43,926 bases of DNA from Clostridia bacterium. Its GTDB lineage: Bacteria > Bacillota > Clostridia > Oscillospirales > CAG-272. The stretch is from positions 1 through 43,926 of the forward strand of contig JAFXKJ010000087.1 in NCBI GenBank assembly GCA_017531765.1, in the 5' to 3' direction. This document shows positions 34,662-43,002 of this stretch, piece by piece. Position 1 is the stretch's first letter, and the number at the start of each line of letters is the position of its first letter. The position numbers and the translations under genes were made by a program. The notes under the pieces were generated by a model that saw only the letters and a program-made list of their open reading frames with translations, did not search any database and was not told the origin of the DNA.

Positions 34662-35588
34662 GTGAATATTTACGAAATACTTGAAGACATCAAGTCACCC
34701 CGAAGGAAAAAGGTAATTCTTGACTGCGACACTCATAACGAGATCGACGACCAGTATGCGATAGCTTACGTTCTGGGCAGAAGCGACGTATTTGAGGTTC
34801 TTGCCATGACAGCAGAGCACTTCCACTGCGGAAAGGACGGTGATCTTGCCCGTGGCATGGAGGAGTGCTATCTTGAGTTTTTCAGAGTAATGGAGAAGTG
34901 CGGTAAGGTAGGAGTCTGTCCGGTTTACCGCGGTGCTACAACGAGGATCTCCGAGGACTGGCCCCTTCTTCGTCCCGTTGACACCGATGCGTCAAGAGCA
35001 ATAATAAAGCACGTCCATGAAGCAGGGGAGACGGTATATATTCTTGCAACGGGTGCTATCACCAACGTGACCTCAGCCATCATGCTTGATCCTACCATCA
35101 AGGATAAGATCTGCGTTATCTGGCTTGGCGGCAACTGCTTTGAGTGGGAGGATACCATTGACGAATGTAACCTTTGGGGAGACTATACCGCGGGGCAGAT
35201 ACTCATAAACAGCGGAGTCAATCTCATTCAGCTTCCCGCAAACGGCGCTCCCGGCAACGGCACTAAGGCGCTTTTTATTTCACAGACCGATTTTGAGGCG
35301 AACTTTATAGGTGACAGTCCCGCGGTAAGATTCTTCCGCGACGAGCTTCCCTTTGAAATGCACGATCCCGAAACAGAGCCGGTGTACGTTCACGTTATCT
35401 GGGACATGGCGGCGCCTGCGGTGCTGACGCTCCCCGAAGCGTTCGATTTCAGCGTTATTCCCGCGCCGATATTTGCAGACGACAGACACTATGCATTTGA
35501 CAGATCGAGACATAAAACGGTGTACATGAACAAGCTTGACCCGAAGGTCATCCTTGAGGATATGTACAGAGTTATAAATTCACTATAA
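34662..35588 (+). CDS. Nucleoside hydrolase-like protein (IUNH family, divergent)
   Basis: The 308-residue cytoplasmic protein has the inosine-uridine nucleoside hydrolase fold pattern: the N-terminal calcium motif DCDTHNEIDD (residues 21-30), ILATGAITNVTSAI in the middle, and DMAAPAVLTLPEAF near the end. The usual motif is DTDPGxDDxxA. Here Asp-Asp and the first acidic residues are kept, but THNEI replaces the usual PG turn, so substrate and activity could differ from ordinary ribonucleoside hydrolysis. The start is GTG with AAAGGAG nine bases upstream. It is monocistronic with its own terminator. Confidence 0.8.
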   Translation: MNIYEILEDIKSPRRKKVILDCDTHNEIDDQYAIAYVLGRSDVFEVLAMTAEHFHCGKDGDLARGMEECYLEFFRVMEKCGKVGVCPVYRGATTRISEDWPLLRPVDTDASRAIIKHVHEAGETVYILATGAITNVTSAIMLDPTIKDKICVIWLGGNCFEWEDTIDECNLWGDYTAGQILINSGVNLIQLPANGAPGNGTKALFISQTDFEANFIGDSPAVRFFRDELPFEMHDPETEPVYVHVIWDMAAPAVLTLPEAFDFSVIPAPIFADDRHYAFDRSRHKTVYMNKLDPKVILEDMYRVINSL

Positions 35589-35595
35589 CAAAAAT

Positions 35596-35630
35596 GGCAA
35601 GCTCACAAAAGTAAGCTTGCCGAATTTTTT
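35596..35630 (+). terminator. Bidirectional terminator after the nucleoside-hydrolase-like gene
   Basis: GGCAAGCTCAC (35596-35606) pairs with 35611-35621 with one mismatch, followed by TTTTTT. The reverse strand tail ATTTTTG serves the DUF1294 operon. Confidence 0.82.
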
Positions 35631-35916
35631 ATAATACCAAATATCCGTAATACATCGCCGCGGCAACCGCTGCAATTTGCAAAACAATGATCACGGGGAT
35701 TCCCACCATAAACTTCGCGTGACGGGTCTTGTGGCGGATAAACCGCATGGTGCAATACATCATGACCGAGCCGCCCAAAAGGGAAACGGTAATTAGTGTC
35801 GCTTCGGGGATTCTCCAGGCTCCTTTTTTTGCCTTTACCTTATCGCTTACAGTGAAAATCACCGCAAGCAGCGATAGGATACCTATCCATATCAGAAAAT
35901 AATTAACGCTTATCAT
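35629..35916 (-). CDS. DUF1294 membrane protein
   Basis: The 95-residue protein has three hydrophobic helices and the DUF1294 signature: [38 protein letters not shown] and KFMVGIPVI. Function is unknown for the family. Its start overlaps the end of the NUDIX-RNase HI gene by four bases (ATGA), so it is the third gene of a coupled operon. Confidence 0.9.
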   Translation of the reverse strand: MISVNYFLIWIGILSLLAVIFTVSDKVKAKKGAWRIPEATLITVSLLGGSVMMYCTMRFIRHKTRHAKFMVGIPVIIVLQIAAVAAAMYYGYLVL

Positions 35917-36905
35917 AAATACTTACCAGACTGCGCCTGCGCCATCTCGTCACATCTTTCGTTGTACGGATGTCCCGCGTGGCCCTTTACCCAAACAAAT
36001 TTTACTGTGTGTACCTCGCACAGCTTCAAAAGCTTCTCCCAAAGATCGGGATTCAGTGCGGGGGAGCCGTCGCCCTTCTTCCAGCCTTTTTTACGCCAAC
36101 CTGCCGCCCAGCCCTTCGTAATACCGTCGCATACGTATTTTGAATCGGTGGTGAGGGTTACCTCACAAGGCGCTTTCAGCTTGCCGAGAGCTTCGATAAC
36201 TGCCGTAAGCTCCATGCGGTTGTTTGTGGTATCGGCTTCACCGCCGGAAATTTCCATCTCCCGTCCGTCGTAAACAAGTACCGCACCCCAACCACCCGGA
36301 CCGGGATTCTTTCTGCAGGAGCCGTCAGTGTAAATATCAAGCTTTTTCGCTTTGGTGTCGGGTGGAGTGCTATCTTTTTTTGTTTCTGCCTTTTTTTGCA
36401 CTTCGGGAGCTTTGCTCAGCTTTGATTTATAGGGAAGCTTTATTTCGTTGCGGTCAAGGACTGCTCTTGAGAGCCGCGCTCCGTCCGCATATTCAAGCTT
36501 CAGCGAGAAGAAAGGACGTGTTTTGTCTTCAATAAGGTCGAGGAAAATGTAATCCCCCTCCCACATATCGATCTCTCCGAATTTTTCCTTCGGTACCCAC
36601 TCGAGCACACCTTCGTCGCAATCGGTGAGGCTTCCCATGAACTTGTCGCAGGTGAAAAGGTGCATATATTCGCCTTCATCACCGTATACGAAGGTGACGA
36701 TCCCGCGGTAACTCAGCTTCAGCGGCAGGAGTCCCGTTTCCTCTCGAATTTCCCGTGAGATACACTCCTCCGGAGACTCGCCGAATTCTGCATGACCGCC
36801 GATTCCGATCCACTTATCGCGGTTTACGTCATGCTCCTTCTTTATTCTGTGGAGCATGAGGTAGCAGCCGTCTTTTTCTATGTAACAAAGAGTGGTGTTT
36901 TTCAT
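35913..36905 (-). CDS. NUDIX hydrolase fused to ribonuclease HI
   Basis: The 330-residue protein joins two enzymes. Residues 1-150 form a MutT-like NUDIX domain with an intact NUDIX box at 37-59 (GHAEFGE, then REIREETGL), as in 8-oxo-dGTP or other nucleotide diphosphatases. A charged linker (about 155-186, Lys/Pro/Thr-rich) leads to a complete RNase HI with catalytic D194, E232, D254, H309 and D319 (YTDGSC, NNRMELT, TTDSKYV, KGHAGH, RCDEMA) and the basic GWRKKGWKK handle. It would clean nucleotides and cut RNA in RNA-DNA hybrids. There is no frameshift or stop between the halves. It overlaps the thioesterase stop by one base. Confidence 0.93.
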   Translation of the reverse strand: MKNTTLCYIEKDGCYLMLHRIKKEHDVNRDKWIGIGGHAEFGESPEECISREIREETGLLPLKLSYRGIVTFVYGDEGEYMHLFTCDKFMGSLTDCDEGVLEWVPKEKFGEIDMWEGDYIFLDLIEDKTRPFFSLKLEYADGARLSRAVLDRNEIKLPYKSKLSKAPEVQKKAETKKDSTPPDTKAKKLDIYTDGSCRKNPGPGGWGAVLVYDGREMEISGGEADTTNNRMELTAVIEALGKLKAPCEVTLTTDSKYVCDGITKGWAAGWRKKGWKKGDGSPALNPDLWEKLLKLCEVHTVKFVWVKGHAGHPYNERCDEMAQAQSGKYL

Positions 36906-37627
36906 TACCTTACTTCCTCTAAGATGATCTCTGCTTCCGCATTTACTTTGCCGTCGTCACGTACTGTTCTGACGTAATATGCGTCATCGTAGAACCCTGA
37001 GTATATCTTGATACTGCAACCAAGAGGCGCTTCGCTGACGAAATTGATGCTCATCTTCGCAGGGCGCACGCCCTTCATGGAGGTGATATAGCTGCAAAGA
37101 ATATCGGGATAACGGGTGTTGTTCATATGTCCGTTAAGGTCACAGTCGGCGTATTCCACGATTCGCTCACCCACGAGAGTGAGATTTACCTCGGGAGGAA
37201 TGCGGAATCTTGTGGGTGTGTCAAGCTCAAGGGGCTCGTCCTCACCGTAATTAAGCTCCACGTCGGTAACACGGCACAGCTTCCGTTCATTTATATTAAG
37301 AAGCGCCCAAACGGAGGATGCCTCCGCGACGATAATGTCATCCTTCTTAATGCGGTAGCAGCGGTTGAAGGTAACTCCCTTGGAGGGACACGCCCATGTT
37401 TCACCTTCAAAGCTGTCGTGAGCCTTCAGGGTGCCGTACATACTCACTGTGATCTTACTGAGAACGAAAGAGAGTCCCTGCTCCAAAAGCTCTTCATAGG
37501 TAGGCTTCAGAGCAAGCATCTGAGAGTTTGACGAATCCTGCATATATCTTAAAATTGCGGAGGGGGATGCGATGGAATTTACGTCTGTCTCTGCCGCACC
37601 AAGCTTATATTTTTCTGTCCATTTCAT
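36905..37627 (-). CDS. Acyl-ACP thioesterase (FatA/FatB-like)
   Basis: The 240-residue double-hotdog protein has an N-terminal half with [13 protein letters not shown] and a second half with [19 protein letters not shown], the catalytic Asn/His region of acyl-ACP thioesterases. It releases fatty acids from acyl carrier protein; chain-length preference cannot be read from sequence. It is the first gene of a coupled three-gene operon, an odd partner for a NUDIX-RNase HI protein. GAGG lies upstream of the ATG. Confidence 0.88.
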   Translation of the reverse strand: MKWTEKYKLGAAETDVNSIASPSAILRYMQDSSNSQMLALKPTYEELLEQGLSFVLSKITVSMYGTLKAHDSFEGETWACPSKGVTFNRCYRIKKDDIIVAEASSVWALLNINERKLCRVTDVELNYGEDEPLELDTPTRFRIPPEVNLTLVGERIVEYADCDLNGHMNNTRYPDILCSYITSMKGVRPAKMSINFVSEAPLGCSIKIYSGFYDDAYYVRTVRDDGKVNAEAEIILEEVR

Positions 37628-37662
37628 AGGGTAGATCCTCGCTTTTTTATTAACTAAGCTTT

Positions 37663-37691
37663 ATTATATAACTTTTTGCTTCAATTTTCAA
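37663..37691 (-). promoter_or_regulatory. Promoter of the thioesterase operon
   Basis: The reverse strand has TTGAAA (37691-37686), a 17-base spacer and TATAAT (37668-37663). Confidence 0.78.
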
Positions 37692-37720
37692 GAGATAGGC
37701 GGGGGAATTTTCAGAAATGA

Positions 37721-37761
37721 CGGCAAGAGAAAAACGGCAAGAGTTTTTCTCTTGTCGCTTT
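37721..37761 (-). terminator. Terminator hairpin after the SLH-DUF4838 gene
   Basis: A 15-pair stem (CGGCAAGAGAAAAAC at 37721-37735 with 37743-37757, one G-U pair) and a seven-base loop lie between two genes of the same direction. The U-rich tail is better on the plus strand (CTTTTC) than on the gene strand. Confidence 0.6.
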
Positions 37762-37780
37762 TCTGTATTTTATCTTATGA

Positions 37781-40513
37781 TTATTTTGCCAATGGCATGA
37801 TGTAGATGGGCTTTTCCGGGTACTCGACCGTTAGATCTTCGATCTTGCCCTTAAAATACGGCGGGTCAAGATACTGTCTCCAAAGTCCGGGGTTAAAATC
37901 AAACTCACCGATCTCCATGTTTGGGAACATTCCGGAACCGTATTCTACACGGTAAGTAAGCAGTTTATCCTGAATGAACTTTCCGATGAGCTGAGACTGC
38001 ATATACTCATCCTCATCATCACTTCTGTACAGCTTATCAAATTTGACGAGAGCTTCCATAATATTCATGGAGATCTGATTTCGGTCGATATTTGTCCAAA
38101 CAGTGTAGCTTTCTGCATGAAGCTCAGCTTCGTCAAAGAGGCTAACGAGGTAAGGAGTATCCATCTTGTTCTGGAAGTACACTCTTCTGGAATTAACGGT
38201 TTCGAAAATCGAGTGACAGCCGGTGTCACATTCATTTACTGTATTGAATACTTCGTAGATCATCTCCCAACCCTTGCCGAAATAGCCTTCCATGAATTCG
38301 GAAACGAGTACGTTGTATTCTTCCTCAGTGATAAAGGGATCCCACATGAATTTCGCGATAAGGTAATTTCTCAGAACGCTGAAGTCGCCGATGATCTCTT
38401 CTTTGTCATCGGTGGGAACTGCCTGCCAGCCGACAACTCCGCATTCTACGTACATTTTAGCATTGTTACCCATGGTATTGTAGCTTATGTCCGTCATGGG
38501 AATGGGAGCTCCGTAATTACAGTGGTAAGTCCACAGATACATATTGCAGTCAAGCTTACCCCAATCTTCGAGATATTTACCCGTGTAGTTTGTAAGCTGT
38601 ACGTAGTTGCATTTGTTGTTCATGGGGTGACCGACACACGCTTCAATGGGAGCAAACTGAACGATTACATTGTCTCTGGGAGATGTGGTGGGAGCGCTGA
38701 GAGTTTGGTCGTAAGCAAAGGTATGAACGAGTAAGTCAGTGTAGCCACGGTTCTTCAGATCATCAGCCACTCTGTTTACAAAACGAATGAGATATTCGGT
38801 AGCACCGACTTCAGCAATCACGGGGGCACACTTTTCGCAGTCACACCAGCTTGCAACGTCGTTTGCGGAAACAGATACCATCTGAGCATTCGGCTTTGCT
38901 TCGATCTTCTTAATAACGTTTTCCATTACCTGCTCATAAACAGCTTCATTAAGGAGACAGGGCTGAGACTCGTACTGTTTACAAAAATCGGGAGCGAGAG
39001 CTGCGAAAGAATGGATTCCGTTTGCCATCGTCCAGGAAACATCTCTGAATTTGAGCGCAGGTACAGCCGCGGAGTTATAGTTATCGCGAATCGCTAATAC
39101 GGGGGATTCGGTGTAATTAACGTCCGTTACGTCGATACTTTTCGCGGGCTTTACGTAATCCTGGTTCTTGCTGAGGAACAGAACACCCACGCACTCTTCA
39201 AGAAAATCGTAAACGGCGTAAGCGGCACCACGGTCAGCAGAACCGATCAGGCGGATGCTGTTGCCCTCGGATTTGACAGTGAAGTTGTCTATACTCTTGT
39301 TGACACTTCCGTCGATTACTACAGTTGTTTCGTCAACGATGATTCCATACGCACCGGGCTTGTCTGTGGATGCGGAAAGCTTAACGCCTGTTGCCATTTC
39401 AATATACTTTATGAGATCGTCTACCGCTGTTAGACTGTTCTTTGAAGCATCAGCAGGGTAGTAGACCGTATACTTTGAAATATCGTTGCCGTTGATGGTA
39501 AGCTTTTCAACGGGAGGAGAGTATTCGTGTCTTTCAGCAGCCGCACCCGTGAATTTCACGTCGCTGTCGAAATGTGATCGAAGTGCGAAGCGTACCGCAC
39601 CCTTGTAAACGCCTTCGGGAGTATTACCCGTGATGGTAACGGTCTCACCGTTTGTCCTTATCTCGTAGCCGTCTGATCCCAATTTTTCGTCAGCAGCAGT
39701 CTTCAGTACGATTGTTTTCTTTGCTGAGGAAGAATTAACGATTTCGAGCCTTGCACCTGTGGTGTACTCGATCTGATACTGTAAACGTTCAGCTGCATCG
39801 ATCGAAGTGCTGTCAGATACGATAACGTAGTCGGACTTGCCGTTTTCAACAACGCTCGTTGTGGTAACGTAGGGAAGGAGTCTCATTGCAATAGTCGCAA
39901 CGGATGCACGGTCTGCCTTACCCTCGGGATTGAAGTTACCGTTCTGGTCACCCTGAATGAAGCCGTATTTTCTCATGGTTTCGATATCGGTCTTCGCCCA
40001 ATCAGCGATCTTTGCGGCGTCTGTGAACTTGTCAACCTTTGAGTTGTCGGGAACGCTCTCGCCAAGATATTTAACGAATCTGACGATGAGAACAGCCATC
40101 TCCTGACGGGTGATCTCACGTGTGGGGGAGAATGTCGAAGCGGACGTACCTGTGGAAAGCCCCGTTTCAACAGCCCAGCCTGCCGCATCGGCATACCATG
40201 CATCAGGATCTGTGTCGGTAAAGTCAAGGCTGTCACCGTAGCCGTAGTTTGCCGCATTTATTGCAGCAAGACGTGAAAGAACGGTTACGAACTCAGCTCT
40301 TGACATGGGAGCTGTAGGGTCGAATTTTGTGTCTGTCTTACCCTTCATAAGACCAACCTCGTAAACGTCTGCTACTGCATCATAGTACCATGCGTCAGCC
40401 TTAACGTCTTCGAAGGGAAGGGGAGTGTCAGCAAATGCCGGTGCTGACACCATTGCACTTCCGACAAGCATTACGAATGCGAGAAGTGCTGATAATGTAC
40501 GTTTCAGTTTCAT
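37781..40513 (-). CDS. SLH-anchored surface protein with DUF4838 domain
   Basis: The 910-residue secreted protein has a signal peptide ending APAFA, about residue 28. Three SLH domains follow to about 215 (FEDVKADAWYYDAVADVYEV, FTDTDPDAWYADAAGWAVE, FTDAAKIADWAKTDIETMRK), with the best TRAE-type motif reading SRAE. An alpha-glucuronidase-like N-terminal fold comes next (YVIVSDSTSIDAAERLQYQI). Then comes a DUF4838 region with NDVASWCDCEKC and FAPIEACVGHPMNNKC. DUF4838 proteins look like glycoside hydrolases, so this may degrade a polysaccharide at the cell surface; substrate unknown. I chose the ATG at 40513, with GGAGA five bases upstream. It has its own promoter. Confidence 0.88.
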   Translation of the reverse strand: MKLKRTLSALLAFVMLVGSAMVSAPAFADTPLPFEDVKADAWYYDAVADVYEVGLMKGKTDTKFDPTAPMSRAEFVTVLSRLAAINAANYGYGDSLDFTDTDPDAWYADAAGWAVETGLSTGTSASTFSPTREITRQEMAVLIVRFVKYLGESVPDNSKVDKFTDAAKIADWAKTDIETMRKYGFIQGDQNGNFNPEGKADRASVATIAMRLLPYVTTTSVVENGKSDYVIVSDSTSIDAAERLQYQIEYTTGARLEIVNSSSAKKTIVLKTAADEKLGSDGYEIRTNGETVTITGNTPEGVYKGAVRFALRSHFDSDVKFTGAAAERHEYSPPVEKLTINGNDISKYTVYYPADASKNSLTAVDDLIKYIEMATGVKLSASTDKPGAYGIIVDETTVVIDGSVNKSIDNFTVKSEGNSIRLIGSADRGAAYAVYDFLEECVGVLFLSKNQDYVKPAKSIDVTDVNYTESPVLAIRDNYNSAAVPALKFRDVSWTMANGIHSFAALAPDFCKQYESQPCLLNEAVYEQVMENVIKKIEAKPNAQMVSVSANDVASWCDCEKCAPVIAEVGATEYLIRFVNRVADDLKNRGYTDLLVHTFAYDQTLSAPTTSPRDNVIVQFAPIEACVGHPMNNKCNYVQLTNYTGKYLEDWGKLDCNMYLWTYHCNYGAPIPMTDISYNTMGNNAKMYVECGVVGWQAVPTDDKEEIIGDFSVLRNYLIAKFMWDPFITEEEYNVLVSEFMEGYFGKGWEMIYEVFNTVNECDTGCHSIFETVNSRRVYFQNKMDTPYLVSLFDEAELHAESYTVWTNIDRNQISMNIMEALVKFDKLYRSDDEDEYMQSQLIGKFIQDKLLTYRVEYGSGMFPNMEIGEFDFNPGLWRQYLDPPYFKGKIEDLTVEYPEKPIYIMPLAK

Positions 40514-40572
40514 AATGTTCTCCATTCTGCTTTTTAGCATTATTAATTTTGCAAACACTGTTCTATGATTAT

Positions 40573-40602
40573 ATAATAACATACAAAATGTTTTCTTTGC
40601 AA
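40573..40602 (-). promoter_or_regulatory. Promoter of the SLH-DUF4838 gene
   Basis: The reverse strand has TTGCAA (40602-40597), an 18-base spacer and TATTAT (40578-40573). A TATAAT shifted by a few bases is an alternative -10. From 40603 to 40750 I see nothing that I can name. Confidence 0.55.
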
Positions 40603-40750
40603 GTCAAAAGAAGTGAAAATATAGACAAGATTTGACTTTTTATAGTATCTGTATACAAAACCGAAAATGTAGGGCGGTTCGTTTATTCCAAGCTCGTCGC
40701 CAAAGTCAAAGGTGTTACATATCAAAGCTTAATAAAAAATAATAAATAAG

Positions 40751-40812
40751 TGTGAAAATTCACATATAAATTCACACATTAAGTTGACAACTTAACATAT
40801 ATGTTGTAGAAT
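40751..40812 (+). promoter_or_regulatory. Promoter and palindrome-packed operator of the DeoR-E2-E3 operon
   Basis: TTGACA at 40784-40789 and TAGAAT at 40807-40812 are 17 bases apart. The -35 lies inside the palindrome TTAAGTTGACAACTTAA (40779-40795). The spacer holds the perfect palindrome AACATATATGTT (40794-40805). Upstream are TGTGAAAATTCACA (40751-40764) and a further TTCACAC half-site (40771-40777). Such density suggests a repressor, most simply the DeoR protein encoded next. Confidence 0.75.
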
Positions 40813-40861
40813 AGTTATGTGTGAGTATTATCAGAAATGTTTTTTGAAAGGCGGTGGCGTA

Positions 40862-41638
40862 TTGCATAAGGAACGCAGAGAAACTATCAAATCTCTTCTT
40901 TCTTCCAGAGATTTCGTGTCTCTCAAGGAGCTTTGTGAGATGTTTCCGGACGTGTCCGAGATGACGCTTCGCCGTGATATTGAATATTTCGAGAAGAGAA
41001 ATGCCGCCCTGAAAATGCGCGGCGGCTGTAAAAGCCTCATATTTGATGCCGATACGGGAACAGGCCGCACGTCAGGCAGAATAACGGAGAATCTGTCCGC
41101 AAAGCGCGCTATTGCCTCCAAGGCTGTGGAGTTCCTTGAGACGGGACGGTCGGTGTTCATCGATTCGGGAAGTACCATGTCAACTTTATGTGACATGATC
41201 CCCGAAAGAAGGTATTCCTTCACCACAACAGACCCCAGAGTGGCGCTGAAGCTTTGCCGAAGCACCCCGTCTGCGGTGAATATTGTGGGAGGAAGACTTG
41301 AAGGGGACAACCTTACCGTTACGGGACTTCAGGCAACCCGTTTTCTCGGTGACATCAATATTGACCTTGCATTTCTCACTCCCACGGGATTTAGCTTTGA
41401 AGACGGCTTTACCGTAGCCAGCTTTAACGAATGTGAGCTGAAGCGTATCGTTGTTGAAAAAGCAAAAACAGTGATAATGCTGATGGACTCGTCAAAGTGT
41501 AACAGAGCGCTTCCGTATACCTTCTGCACGATGGCGGGTGCTGATATTATAATAACCGATTCCTCATTCCCTCGTGAGCTTGTCAGAAAGCTTTCCGATA
41601 TGGGAGTCAGAGTTATTATAGCAGCTCAAACAAAGTAA
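40862..41638 (+). CDS. DeoR-family transcriptional regulator
   Basis: The 258-residue protein has a DeoR winged helix at the N-terminus (HKERRETIKSLLSS, LKELCEMFPDVSEMTLRRDI) and the DeoR C-terminal sugar-phosphate sensor domain (SVFIDSGSTMSTLCDMIPER, then NIVGGRLEGDNLTVTGLQA and MLMDSSKCNRALPYTF). Family members repress sugar or carbon genes and are released by a phosphorylated sugar. The start is a TTG at 40862 giving the canonical KERR opening. An ATG at 40817 lies at or before the expected transcription start and has no ribosome site. It is followed after 24 bases by the E2 gene without terminator. Confidence 0.9.
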   Translation: MHKERRETIKSLLSSRDFVSLKELCEMFPDVSEMTLRRDIEYFEKRNAALKMRGGCKSLIFDADTGTGRTSGRITENLSAKRAIASKAVEFLETGRSVFIDSGSTMSTLCDMIPERRYSFTTTDPRVALKLCRSTPSAVNIVGGRLEGDNLTVTGLQATRFLGDINIDLAFLTPTGFSFEDGFTVASFNECELKRIVVEKAKTVIMLMDSSKCNRALPYTFCTMAGADIIITDSSFPRELVRKLSDMGVRVIIAAQTK

Positions 41639-41662
41639 TAATTTTTTTGAAAGGATATAGTC

Positions 41663-42982
41663 ATGGCTAATTTTGTGATCATGCCCCGTCAGGGGCAGAG
41701 TGTTGAGAGTTGTATTATTACAACCTGGCACAAAAAAGTCGGAGATGATGTTAAGGAAGGCGACGTTCTGTTCTCTTACGAGACGGACAAGTCCGCTTTT
41801 GACGAGCCCTCTCAGTTCTCCGGTGTAATTCTCCATTCTTTCGCAGAGGAAGGAGACGTTGTAGACTGTCTCAAACCCGTTTGTATCATTGGTGCGGCAG
41901 GGGAAGATGTTTCGGCTCTTATTGCAGAGGCAGGCGGAGCTCCTGCAGAAGCTCCCGCTGAGGCTCCCGCAGAAGATGCAAAGACAGAGACTGCTTCCGC
42001 GGCACTTGATGTTCCCGCAGTTACAAAGGTTGACGGTGACATCATCAGAATCTCCCCTAGAGCGAAGAATCTCGCTCTTAAGACCGGTGTTGATATGACA
42101 AAGGTCGCTCCCACAGGCCCTCACGGCAGAATCATCGAGCGCGATATTAACGCGGCTCTTGATGCAGGCTACGTTGCGACAACTCAGGCTGTTGAAGACT
42201 TCCTTGCAGGTAAGCTCACCGCTGTCACTGAAGAGACCGTTGAAGCTCCCGCACCTGTTGCGGCACCTATTGCGGCTCCCGCATCTGACGACTTCAGAGC
42301 GTACACAGAAACACCCTTCAGTAATGTTCGCAAGGTCATCGCAAAGGCTATGCACGCTTCTCTCTCCGAGATGGCACAGCTTACACTCAACTCTTCCTTC
42401 GATGCTACAAGTATTCTTAACTACAGAAAGCTTCTCAAGGAAAAGGGCGAGGCGATGGGACTCTCCAAGGTTACCATCAACGATATGGTACTTTACGCGG
42501 TTTCCCGTGTACTTCCGAACTATCCCGAGATCAACGCAAACGTAGTTGACAACACCTTCAGAAAGTTTGCACACGCAAACATCGGTATGGCAGTTGACAC
42601 CGACCGCGGACTTCTCGTTCCCGTGATCTTCGGCTCAGATACTCTTTCTCTCGCTGAGATCTCGGGTAAGACAAAGGCTCTCGCAGGAAGCGCAAGAGAA
42701 GGTACACTTTCTCCCGACGACATGAGTGGCGGAAGCTTCACAGTTTCTAATCTCGGATCTATGGGCGTTGAGAGCTTCACTCCCGTTATCAATCCTCCTC
42801 AGACAGCTATCCTCGGCGTTTGCTGTACAACTAACCGCCTGAAGGCTGACGGAAGCGTATATCCCGCAATGGGTCTCTCCCTCACCTTCGACCACAGAGC
42901 AGTTGACGGCGCTCCCGCGGCTAAGTTCTTAAAGGAACTTTGCACGGCTCTTGAAAACTTCGAGCTTCTTCTCGCTAAGTAA
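41663..42982 (+). CDS. 2-oxoacid dehydrogenase E2 (dihydrolipoamide acyltransferase)
   Basis: The 439-residue core subunit has one lipoyl domain with the lipoylated lysine K43 in ETDKSAF, an Ala/Pro/Glu linker, and a peripheral-subunit-binding domain (RISPRAKNLALKTGVDMTKV). The C-terminal acyltransferase domain ends in FDHRAVDGAPAAKF, with catalytic H411 and D415. It transfers the acyl group from lipoate to CoA, most likely acetyl in pyruvate or acetoin dehydrogenase. E1 genes are not upstream, so the exact complex is not decided; they may follow E3 outside the window. AAAGGA precedes the ATG. Confidence 0.94.
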   Translation: MANFVIMPRQGQSVESCIITTWHKKVGDDVKEGDVLFSYETDKSAFDEPSQFSGVILHSFAEEGDVVDCLKPVCIIGAAGEDVSALIAEAGGAPAEAPAEAPAEDAKTETASAALDVPAVTKVDGDIIRISPRAKNLALKTGVDMTKVAPTGPHGRIIERDINAALDAGYVATTQAVEDFLAGKLTAVTEETVEAPAPVAAPIAAPASDDFRAYTETPFSNVRKVIAKAMHASLSEMAQLTLNSSFDATSILNYRKLLKEKGEAMGLSKVTINDMVLYAVSRVLPNYPEINANVVDNTFRKFAHANIGMAVDTDRGLLVPVIFGSDTLSLAEISGKTKALAGSAREGTLSPDDMSGGSFTVSNLGSMGVESFTPVINPPQTAILGVCCTTNRLKADGSVYPAMGLSLTFDHRAVDGAPAAKFLKELCTALENFELLLAK

Positions 42983-43002
42983 TAGAAAAGAGGTAGAAAT
43001 AA

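Noticed and set aside
40543..40725. 60-codon minus-strand frame upstream of the SLH-DUF4838 gene
   Set aside because: It covers the promoter of that gene, has no ribosome site and looks like chance AT-rich coding.
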